From the NCBI RefSeq assembly GCF_003473485.1, contig NC_053049.1:11780001-11844000 (forward strand): a stretch of 64,000 nucleotides of DNA. Reading direction: 5' to 3'. Source of the stretch: Medicago truncatula (lineage: Eukaryota; Streptophyta; Magnoliopsida; Fabales; Fabaceae). The number at the start of each line of letters is the position of its first letter. Position 1 is the stretch's first letter. The notes under the pieces were generated by a model that was given only the letters and a program-made list of their open reading frames with translations, was not told where the DNA came from and searched no databases. This document shows, in pieces, positions 1-9,193 of this stretch. Both the position numbers and the translations under genes were made by a program.

Positions 1-1480
1 ATTTCTTATTGACCTCTTCCTGGGAGAAAATTTGAGAGTTGAAACCGTCTAATTTGGTTGGAGATCTGTCTCTTTTGTGCCATTAACGTTTCATAATTTG
101 ATGTAGTCTACCTTGAATGTTTATCACAAGGTTATATATAAATAGCCTTTTTATTTTGTTATTAGTCTTAATGGTGTGTTTTGGTAAGCAGTTTAATTGC
201 TTATTTAAGCGTTTATGTATGTTATTTCTATTATCAAAGAGGATCGTTGAATTATTTTCATACTAGTTTTAAACTGCTTTCATAAGCTATGTTGGGGTGA
301 TTATTACTATAAGTAAAATTGTAAATGGACATCTATTTTTTATAAGCTATTGTCATAAGTTCCACTCCATTCGTTCCAAAATACATGTCGCAGTCAACCA
401 CTGTACACATGCCGATACATAATTAAAAATTCATAATTATTCAGTTTCTTATCTAAAAGATAATTTTATGTAGGAAGTAATATTATAATGTCCTAAACAT
501 GTCCGCAATTTAAAAATTCAATGCTTGTGTCCCTTTTTTGAACTTTTTGTCTATTAAAAATAAAGGTAAAATATTTCTTTATTTTAGTACATGGATTAAT
601 GTTGGGAAAAAAGTTTGAGGGAAAAAATATATTTCAACTATAAAAAACAATGTCACGTCATCAACAAAATTCAAAACGGAAACAGGCAACCATATGGCAA
701 GATTTCCTAACACATAGGAAGATTATCAAATTACACAGGTAAATTTGTGCTTTATATTATTACAAGGGTATTTTTCTGACGTACTTATATTATATGGACA
801 ATTTAAACAACTAACCCTATAAAAAAAATTATTTTTCCAAATTTTTAAGGAATTTTTTGTAATAAAGTATCCAAATTTATTTTTGCATAAATCATGCTTA
901 TTTACTTAACAAAACAATGTAAATATAATCTAATAATTTCACCCTAGAAAATACATTATTTTAACTCGAAATGATTTAAATCATCCACAAACCTCATTAA
1001 CTTAGATATATTATTACTTGGGGATTCATTTTAACGGTTCTTATGACTTAGAAATTATCATAATCATATGATACAAACATACAGTCACATCACACGGGGT
1101 TTTACATAGGATCATATTTCAAACAAATTAACACACAAAAAAAAAAAAAAAAAAAAAAAACTCAAAAGCATGTATAATCATTTCCCATGATTTTGTAGTC
1201 TTAGAAATCAGACTGATTTTCGGTTTTCATAATCATACTAGTCTTATTTCAAAAAAATAATCATACTAGTCTTTAAAATTACATTCAATGCTTCTCCAAT
1301 TTTAGGCTAATACATACATCCTATATTTTTTTCTTGACTTTGTAAAAGATTCTCGATAATTTTCTTAAGCTCTAATATTACTCAACTACTATTTCAAGAC
1401 ATATACAACACTCAACATTATTACTCCAAATTTCACTGTATTCACACAATTACTTTACATCATTCATTTTTTGACACAAA
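1..1480. other. AT-rich intergenic DNA, no gene seen
   Basis: No reading frame with recognisable protein similarity on either strand. It holds a run of about 23 A near 1138-1160 and scattered A/T tracts. No repeat boundary could be defined. Confidence 0.5.
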
Positions 1481-1491
1481 CAAAACTTATG

Positions 1492-2965
1492 TCATTTCAT
1501 TAAAAATAATAGTAGTAATACAACTTGGAATTACATCAAAAATAATGCGTGAAGCATGAGATAAAGTTGTCTTTACAAGAGCATGAGCGCTTCCGTTTGC
1601 TTGACGCCTAGTAAACATAACTTCATGGTTGATAAAATTTTGGAGTAAGACCCGCTCCCATGCTAATTATCCGATCAACGGTGAAAATTGTTGCGTCGAC
1701 ATTACATTTTAACAAACCAGCCCTGGGAGGCTGCCAAACTGTGGCATGTGTCTGCTGCTGAGTCATGGTGTGAGACTGTTGTACTCGTCTAGCCCATTCC
1801 CAAGCGTTGAGCACTACTTGTGCACGCTGCAAAATCTGATCGAGTGATTCAATTTTGTTTTTCCACAATTTCAAATTTCGTTTTTTCCATATACTCCAAG
1901 AAGTCATAGAAAAACTCATCAATTGCTCCACTAACAATCTCTGCCACATGCGAGTGAAAACATCACCAAAGCTTTCAGCCCCATCCATCAATTCTTCCAA
2001 CAAAGACCAAATATTTACTTTCCTCCAACATGTTATACTATCCGCACAAACAAGAAATAGGTGCCAATTATATTTTGTATAAGATTGACAAATTACACAA
2101 TTTGAAGTACACTCCACTCCTTTACAATTCAATCTTTGTCCAATCGGTAGACAATCCCTTCCAAGGTGCCACATAAAATGCTTAACCTTTGAGGAATCGG
2201 TAGAGACCACAACTTATTCCAAACACCTTCTACTTTCTACTCATCTCTATTAATCAACACATCTATACAAACGCGGTATGCACTTTTAACTGAATAAACA
2301 CCTTTCTTATCAAACCTCCAAATAATTGCATCATTTTGATCACGGTGAAGTAAAGGGATTTTAAAATTTCATCAAAATCCATCAAATTAAAATTATGCCT
2401 AATCAACGGTTCATTCCAAGACCTAGTTTGAGAATCAATTAAATGACTTATAGTGGCTGTTGTTGCGGGTTGAATTGTTGGAGTTGATATATTTGGATTC
2501 GCCTCATTTCAGAGCCAAGGAGAATGCCAAATCAGAATACGTGAACCATCACCAATTCACCACCAGTAACCTATTTTCAACAATATTCGAGAAGACCATA
2601 TGCTACTCCAAACATAACTAGGATTGTGTCCCAAAGACGCTCCTAAAAAATTCCCATTCGAAAAGTATTTAGCTTTGAAGATTCGAGAGACCATAGCATC
2701 CGGGTTGGTTAAGAAATTTCAACATTGTTTCCCCAACATTGCTAAATTGAAACCATGGATATGACGAAAGCCCATTCCTTCCTCATAGTAAGCCTTTCCC
2801 GACCCATCCATCGGATACCCCCACGCTCCTCATTTTTCATACCCCATCAAAAAGAATTCAACATTTTGTCAATGTCATCCGCTATAGAATGAGGGAGAAG
2901 GAACACACTCATGCAATATGATGGAATAGCTTGAGCCACCGATTTAATCATGAACAAAGATTAAT
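1492..2965 (-). mobile_element. Degenerate LINE (L1-type) ORF2 3' part
   Basis: Read on the minus strand, the segment encodes the end of a plant non-LTR retrotransposon polyprotein: the stretch after the reverse transcriptase core (IKSVAQAIPSYCMSVF, near 2960-2900), a zinc-binding RT-associated region (CKGVEC..CVIC, then W-rich helices, 2210-1830), the start of an RNase H domain (PRAGLLKCNVDA, near 1720-1685) and, after an internal deletion, the RNase H tail (RRQANGSAHALVKTTLSHAS) ending at a stop at 1492. Frames are broken by stops and shifts, so it is dead. The distal end (2711-2965) is also the outer half of the left arm of the palindrome described below. LINE identity is firm; the subfamily is not known. 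Confidence 0.8.
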
Positions 2966-3235
2966 AGTACTTTATTTCAGGGTTAATATATTTACCTCAT
3001 CCATGACAAGCATGGAGCAATCTTTAATAACACAAACACCCTTCTTTGCGAGATCCAATATCCTTCCTAGTGTTCTAACTAGTAGATGAACTGGTTGATA
3101 CAAAAACATTACGTCATCTTTCAGACTGGTACCACCTATTGTTACCATAACTTGGATTTTCAAATGCTTTCCAAGCTCTTTGCACTCTTGAGATGTTTGC
3201 AAAGCCAATTCTCTTGTTGGGACCAAGAGAATCAA
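2711..3235. repeat. Left arm of long inverted repeat
   Basis: This segment is the reverse complement of 3288-3819, with a 52-bp spacer. It joins a helicase exon (inner half) to a LINE fragment (outer half); the same junction is present in both arms, so the fusion came before the inverted duplication. By hand alignment the outer LINE half differs at about 2-3% of positions and the inner helicase half at about 10%. A transcript across both arms would fold into a hairpin of roughly 500 bp. Confidence 0.9.
2996..3235 (-). pseudogene. DEAD-box helicase exon fragment (DDX6/RH8-like), left copy
   Basis: The minus strand encodes a single exon of a DEAD-box RNA helicase: motif Ia ([11 protein letters not shown]), GG motif, a degraded motif Ib (TLGR instead of TPGR) and the start of motif II (VMDE). 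The spacing and the words [22 protein letters not shown] and KKGVCVIKDCSML match the plant RH6/RH8/RH12 group, orthologues of DDX6/Dhh1, which act in mRNA decapping and P-bodies. The frame runs to GATGAG followed by a splice donor GTAAAT, so the copy kept intron sequence and arose at DNA level, not by reverse transcription of mRNA. No upstream (Q, motif I) or downstream (SAT, motifs IV-VI) parts are present, so it cannot be a helicase. Confidence 0.85.
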
Positions 3236-3287
3236 GTTGACGCTATTTGAAGTCCATATGATAGCTAAAGTTTAGGCTTTAACAAAG

Positions 3288-3524
3288 TTGATTCTCTTGG
3301 TCCTAAGAGAGTTGGCTTTGCAAACATCTCAAGTGTGCAAAGAGCTTGGAAAACATTTGAAAATCCAAGTTATGGTAACAACAGGTGGTACCCGTCTGAA
3401 AGATGACATAATGCATTTGAATCAACCAGTTTATCTATTGGTTGGAACACCAGGAAGGATATTGGATCTCACAAAGAATGGTGTATGCGTTCTTGAAGAT
3501 TGCTTCATGCTTGTCATTGATGAG
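3288..3524 (+). pseudogene. DEAD-box helicase exon fragment (DDX6/RH8-like), right copy
   Basis: Second, inverted copy of the same helicase exon. It lost one codon in motif Ia (VLREL instead of VPTREL) but kept an intact motif Ib (TPGRILDL); motif II reads VIDE. It again ends at GATGAG plus the donor GTAAAT at 3525. The two copies have decayed at different sites: each keeps canonical residues the other has lost. No complete helicase domain is present. Confidence 0.85.
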
Positions 3525-3819
3525 GTAAATATATTAACCTTGAAATAAAGTACTATTAATCTTTGTTCATGATTAAATCGGTGGCTCAAGCTATTCCATC
3601 ATATTGCATGAGTGTGTTCCTTCTCCCTCATTCTATAGCGGATGACATTGACAAAATGTTGAATTCCTTTTGATGGGGTATGAAAAATGAGGAGCGTGGG
3701 GGTATCCGATGGATGGGTCGGGAAAGGCTTACTATGAGGAAGGAATGGGGCGGAATGGGCTTTCGTCATATCCATGATTTTAATTTAGCAATGTTGGGAA
3801 AACAAGGTTGAAATTTCTT
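3288..3819. repeat. Right arm of long inverted repeat
   Basis: Mirror of 2711-3235. Relative to the left arm it has a 3-bp deletion in the helicase part and an insertion of about 10 bp in the LINE part (GGGCGGAAT region near 3747). Beyond 3819 the similarity stops abruptly. Confidence 0.9.
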
Positions 3820-4097
3820 TACAAGTCAGTTTTGTGGGATTGAGCTTGACCTAACCCAAGTCAAGCAGCAAATGTCCACTCTTGAACGCGAGGGGTTGTC
3901 TTGATAGTTCCACGGTAGATGTAAGAATAAATGTTTATAAGTAGTGGAAATCTCCCCCCTTACAAGACAACTTCACAGGGTTGAGTTAGACTCAACCGAA
4001 ATTCTTAGAAGACTTGAAACTTGGATGAAGCGTATGTTGATTATTGATCCATAAAACACTTCTAAATGATGTGTAATTGTAGTAGCTAGATACATAC

Positions 4098-4290
4098 CTT
4101 TGTTATGGGCGGCGCTCTTTACTAGAATATAGAAGTTGTCTTCGCCACCGCTAGCAATGTTAAGACTTTCCATTGATAGAATGAACGTAAAACCAGTTCC
4201 ATTAACATTAGAGTTTTTAAATCCAATGCAGCTGCAGTTGCTCCAACAGATAGTTTGACAATCATTTATGTTATTGCTAGCATTTCCTAT
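4098..4290 (-). pseudogene. G-type lectin receptor kinase fragment (PAN domain part)
   Basis: The minus strand encodes a cysteine-rich stretch (NDCQTICWSNCSCIGFKN, then NGTGF and DNFYILVKSA) typical of the PAN/apple domain of G-type lectin S-receptor-like serine/threonine kinases. It ends at AACAAAG followed by the donor GTATGT at 4097-4092, so intron sequence is kept. The expected NGTGC cysteine reads as phenylalanine. No kinase domain is present. Its other half lies at 5086-5186, beyond a transposon. Confidence 0.7.
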
Positions 4291-5085
4291 GGCTCTATTT
4301 GGTAAAAATAGCGGATAGCTGATAGCTTTTAGCTGATAAGCTAACTGAAGTGTTTGGTAAAAATAGTGGTTCAACTAGCTGATAAATGTAAAATGACATA
4401 AAGGGTATTCTTAATTCATAATAAAAATTATATCATTAATTTAAGTATTTGTAATTTTGTAAACTAATTTTTCTTTAAAAAAATACTTTAAATTTATTAA
4501 TTTAATATATCCTATGTATTATAAATTAAATTAAATTTTATTCACTAAAATTTTATCTTATATTTATTATCATTTAAGTGTTTCCACTTTATAAAAAAAA
4601 TAACATTTACCTCAAAAACAAAAAAAAAAGGTAGCACTAATAGAGTAATACTAATAACAGAGAATAAAGAAAATAACACTTACCTCAAAAAAAAAAAAAA
4701 GTAACACTAATAGAATAATAGTATTTTGTTTCGTAAAAAAAAACGAAGGTATATATTTTTTTAAAAAAAAAAAAAGGTCAGCTGATATATATACAAAAAT
4801 TGGAATAAAGGGATAGTAGTCTTTATTACGTAGCTTATTATAAAAATTATAATGGATAAACATACAATTTAAATGAAATAATAAGGGTAAAATTGGAAGA
4901 AAAAGTGAGAAGCTATAAGCTATAAGCTCAAACGCTACTTGGAATAGATTCTGAAAAATAGCTTATAAGCTCGTGAAATAAGCTATAAGCTCATGGTAAA
5001 AAAGTATTACTTTTTTTGTCAAACGAGCTTATAAGCTATAAACTAAAAGCTAAAAGCTCTTTTTTGAGATTAACCAAACAGACCC
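4291..5085. mobile_element. hAT-like non-autonomous element inside the lectin fragment
   Basis: About 795 bp of very AT-rich sequence with imperfect inverted ends: GGCTCTATTTGGT on the left, and GGGTCTGTTTGGT when the right end is read in reverse. The subterminal regions are full of the words AGCTTATAAGC and AGCTATAAGC in both orientations. No transposase is encoded. It splits the lectin reading frame. A target duplication around CTAT/CTATA is possible but too short to be sure. Confidence 0.65.
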
Positions 5086-5186
5086 TATATCGTTCAACAT
5101 TTCATTTCTGAGGTAACCTGCATTGTACTGAAAGACATCACCGCGATTCCTGCAATTCGGCATCACCCCCACTTTTGGCACCCTTC
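5086..5186 (-). pseudogene. G-type lectin receptor kinase fragment (S-locus part)
   Basis: The minus strand reads PNCRNRGDVFQYNAGYLRNE, the segment that joins the S-locus glycoprotein domain to the PAN domain in G-type lectin receptor kinases. Removing the 4291-5085 element would place it directly before the PAN piece, in the expected order. Confidence 0.6.
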
Positions 5187-5198
5187 ATCTGTTTTATA

Positions 5199-5483
5199 TC
5201 AATAACATGAACCAGCCCTTGCAATATCAATTTTTCCTCTGCTCATCAAACATCCTAACGCTAGAGGCAAACTAAGGCTAAATTTGATAATGCTATCAAT
5301 AACTTGGTTAGGTTCACAATGCACATGATATAAAGAGTATGATGGAAAATTCCCGAATAAATCTTTAATTTGTCTAACCAAATTGTAGTAATGATGCTGC
5401 AAACTACATCCATTTGAGATAAGGGATAGTGTCGTCATCGAGTCAGATTCAATATCAATTTGAAGAAGAAAAAAAACCCACAA
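5199..5483 (-). mobile_element. LINE RNase H domain fragment
   Basis: The minus strand encodes IDIESDSMTTLSLISNG followed by HHYYNLVRQIKDLF and YHVHCEPNQVIDSIIKFSLSL, the C-terminal part of the RNase H domain of plant LINE polyproteins (usually V/I-E-x-DS and REANQVAD). The usual REAN is CEPN here. It is a separate fragment from the LINE at 1492-2965 because the same domain is present there. Confidence 0.7.
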
Positions 5484-5498
5484 TCTTAAAACTTAGTT

Positions 5499-6117
5499 TA
5501 GGGATGCAAAATGGGTTGAATCCATCGAGTTAACCGTCTTTTTTAGTGGAGTGGTTTGAGATTTTGAACTCGCTACTACTAGTAGAATGCCCTATCCGCC
5601 TAACCCACAAAAAACGGGCCGGTGATGGGGTGGGGCAGGTTGGGCCGTTGGATGTTAGAAAGAAACATTTTATTTTTAACTTTACTTATTTATTTATTTA
5701 CTTATAAGTCACAATCAATCTTTTAATTTTCTCCTCTGTACAGTGGGGGGATTTTTTTAATTAATTTTATCACTTTTGTTTCATGACTTTAGCCTCATAT
5801 TTTTAAGTCTTAACCGTTAGTCAATTGATAATTCAAGAAGTTTTCATTTTGAGCGTCTTATTGATTTATTGTAGATTTTTAGATTATGTAATTTATATGT
5901 TTGAATGATTATTTCCATAGTTTTAGTGGAGTCATTAGTTATTTATTTAGATTTTCTTAAAATGACTTTAAATTTATGTATTTTTACATTGCTTATGTGA
6001 AGTTTTTATTTAATAATATTTAAAAATAAAATAAAATAATTGACGGGTCAACCAGCTTATATGCTATAAAACGAGGCGGGTTGAGATTTTCAATCATACA
6101 TCTCTAGTTGACCCACC
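5499..6117. mobile_element. Possible hAT-like element
   Basis: The left edge reads TAGGGATGCAAAATGGGTTGA and the right edge, in reverse, TAGAGATGTATGATTG, with GGGTTGA-type and CAACCC words near both ends. These look like degenerate hAT termini. I found no convincing 8-bp target duplication and no coding potential, so the boundaries are tentative. Confidence 0.35.
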
Positions 6118-6209
6118 CTCCTCTGCCCCTTTTTAGACGGGTTATTTGCGAGACGGACAGGACGGGTTGGCCCTTTTGTTTTTATGTTTTTTTTTGTCAC
6201 AACATCAAT

Positions 6210-8900
6210 AATAAACAATTCTTTTAAAAAAAAAAAGAAACAATAATAAACAATATTTTATATTTTATATTTTTTTTTTGTTCTATGTTGTGTACAAAAA
6301 AGATATAAAAATCCAGCCATGCCAGGACTCAAGTGGCTACCTTAGGCTGTGACTTTGGTAACAAAAACATCTAGTTACTTATAATTTCTTTTGACATGAT
6401 CATATTACTTTTTATTTTGGACAAGAAGGATCATATTACTTATAAAATTAAAAATATAATAATGATAACCATTAATTTATCATTCTCTAAAAAACTAATT
6501 TTTCAAAAAATGTGAAAGATTCTTCATTTTATCCCATATTTCCCACCATCCAAACCCTTCCATTCCTCTCTCCTCCAAACTCGCAAACAAGACCTAAATA
6601 TCGAGAAGTGAAGAAATGTGAATTGTGCTTGCATGTCACTTCTTTTAATATCTCAAATGACAATATCATTATTGTTAGACCGAACATCTTCACTTGAATT
6701 CAAATCTAAGATCTCGTAATTATGGATGAATTTTATGCAATATTTGTCATTTCGTCTAACTAAAAACAGTAAAGGTTTATACCGAGCGATCAAAGTTACC
6801 AATTGAGATGCCACAAATGATATGACTTTCTCCTTCATCTTGCATGATGTGTGTATCCATCCCTCCTTGATCATATTAACTTCTTGCGGCCAAAAATGAA
6901 GTTTCTGAATGAGTCCGTACACTGCACAAGTCAATAAATGCACCTTCCATTTCCATTAATGCTTTCTTTTCATCTCAGTCTTTCCCTTTGACATATCTCA
7001 GAACGTCACTGTATGTGTTGTTGATTCATTGCTCCAATATTTTTCTTGACTCTCATTAATGCAGTCACTATCATATTCACTGCATCTGTTCTTCTCTCCA
7101 CACCATTTATGTGCAAATCAAAATCTTCAATTGTTCAATGCCACACTCTTTACCTCTTTCTGTAGGTTTTGTCCGACAATAATTCAATTTACTCAATTAC
7201 AAGCAGAAAGACGATGCATTTGTAGTTTGCTTCCAACATTTTATGGACACATATTTTGTGACATTTATATTTTTTATAGTCCTATAAAAAGTGCATATTA
7301 AGCTAGATTGGTAGCTAGTGGTTGAGAGCATACGCGATAGATCTAATAACCAATCTGAATTTGACAATATCAAATTAAATGCATATAGAGTCTTGTATGG
7401 GCCGTTCTTGAGCATGTGCATCAAGTTCTATAGAGTTACGTCTCTAATTTATGGGGGCCTCAAATATTTGTAGGGCGTAAGAGTATAATTGTTTGGATGT
7501 AGGATATAATTTTCTTGTTATATATAGTAGGTAAATTCAAATCAAACACTTATTATCTAATAAAAAAGAGTAAATGGACAAGATAGGCTCAACCCAACTC
7601 ACACACACTCACAAACAAACCAAAAACGAAATCAAGATAACGTTTTTTAGGGAGAATAACACTTGTTGTTCAAATTATCTCTATTTTTATTTATTAAGAA
7701 TCCATTTTTAATATTAGAGTTCCCATTTTGATTGGAATGGTCCTGAGCCTTGTTATAACATTATCCAAACTTTAAGATAAATTTTGTAAGGAGACAAACA
7801 AATTATGTCGCTGATAGATAAGAAAGGGTGTCAAAGTTGTACGCTCGTCAGTGAGTCTCTAATTTGATTCTATATTGCCTTTTTAGTATAAGTTACTTTT
7901 GGTAAAAAAAAACTTTTTTTTGCTTTGATTTGGATCGAGAGAATCACCCTGAGAGAGGCGGTTGAGCTGCACTTCACATCTGTTGATGAGAGATACTACA
8001 TGCAGACACTCTGACTCCCAGATAAGTAAGAAAAATGGAAGTATGAGGTATGTTGAATAGAAATAGTGTCTCTTTCCCGACGTTTCAAGAGATTTAGAGT
8101 GGGATTGAGGAGGAGCCTCCGAGTAGTAACGTAGCCATGATATTCGCCCTTGTCCCTGCCTTTGTTTGGCCATTGTCCATGCTAGCCGTTGGTTGCTTGT
8201 CGAAGAAGCTTTGACCCTTTGTTGTGTGTGTTGTATTAGGTTAATGATGGATCAGGCTTAGGGTCGGTACTGCAAAACCTTAATCTTACTTTGACTTTTC
8301 TAGTGAGTTGTTAAAGTGAATTAGTTCGACGAACTTGAATTTTAAGGTGACGTGAACTATAAAATGCATGAAAAACAATAATCATATCTTTTTAAAACAT
8401 CTTAATTTACCCTTTAAAAAATAGATTGGGATGGACCGACTTATTCAAATATAGAAAGAAAAAAAAAAATTAACGGATTAAACACTATACAACTGTTGTT
8501 GTCTCTTCATGTCATTCATTTTTTCATGTCAAACAATAGAATTCACCTTAAACTAGTTGAATTCCTTCACAACATTACATTCCCTCTAAATATTCTCTCA
8601 TCCAAACACACTCTTAATGTTTTGTTTTAGTCATTGTAAAATCTATTCATATTAAAATTGATACTTATAATATGTCGGTGATGTCTTATAAGTTGGACCA
8701 ATATGTTGGTGATGTCATCGTGATTTTATCAAACTGAGCACCTATTCGAACACAAATCTTATTACACTTGGACCAATATGTTGGTGATGTCTTGTAAGTT
8801 GTAACATGATCCACTACCATATCCCTAGTTTAAATTTCTAAACATTAATATACTGCACACATTAAATGCACATAGCCAGGTTGAGACTACCTTACAAGTA
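6210..8900. other. Intergenic DNA without recognisable gene
   Basis: AT-rich. Several open frames of 60-96 codons occur but none has recognisable motifs. A minus-strand frame at 7883-8173 starts MAKQRQGQGRISWLRYYSE and lies in a locally more balanced stretch (7920-8260) that may be retroelement debris. A 24-bp phrase (TTGGACCAATATGTTGGTGA plus TGTC) occurs twice, near 8694 and 8768. Confidence 0.4.
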
Positions 8901-8920
8901 ACAGTTCTTACACAACGCCG

Positions 8921-8930
8921 TATAAATCAA
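8921..8930 (+). promoter_or_regulatory. Probable TATA box of the MYB gene
   Basis: TATAAATCAA lies 273 bp before the MYB start codon. Downstream to the ATG there is no other ATG-led frame of note, which fits a 5' leader of about 240 nt. Assigned by position and sequence only. Confidence 0.4.
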
Positions 8931-9193
8931 TAAATAATGCATCCTCTCCTCAAATAGCTACACACTCAGATAAATATCACACAAACTTTATTTCTCAACA
9001 TTTAAATCCTTCCATTTTTATGTTATCATCCTCACTTTAAGACTTTCCAAGTGTTTTCCTAAGTCTTTTCAAGTGCTACAAACAAATCAACATTAATAAT
9101 GCACCAGTGTGATTGTTCTAAAAGTGTTAAATATTAAAACCATTTTTGGTTTTGCTTATAGTATTCATTGCATTTTTTGAGAGAGAAAAGAAA

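Noticed and set aside
6653..6943. Minus-strand frame of 96 codons
   Set aside because: No motif, no neighbouring exon, AT-rich composition; likely chance.
9146..9193. Upstream extension of the MYB reading frame
   Set aside because: The extension has no ATG. The methionine at 9194 gives the family's conserved MGRTPCC start.
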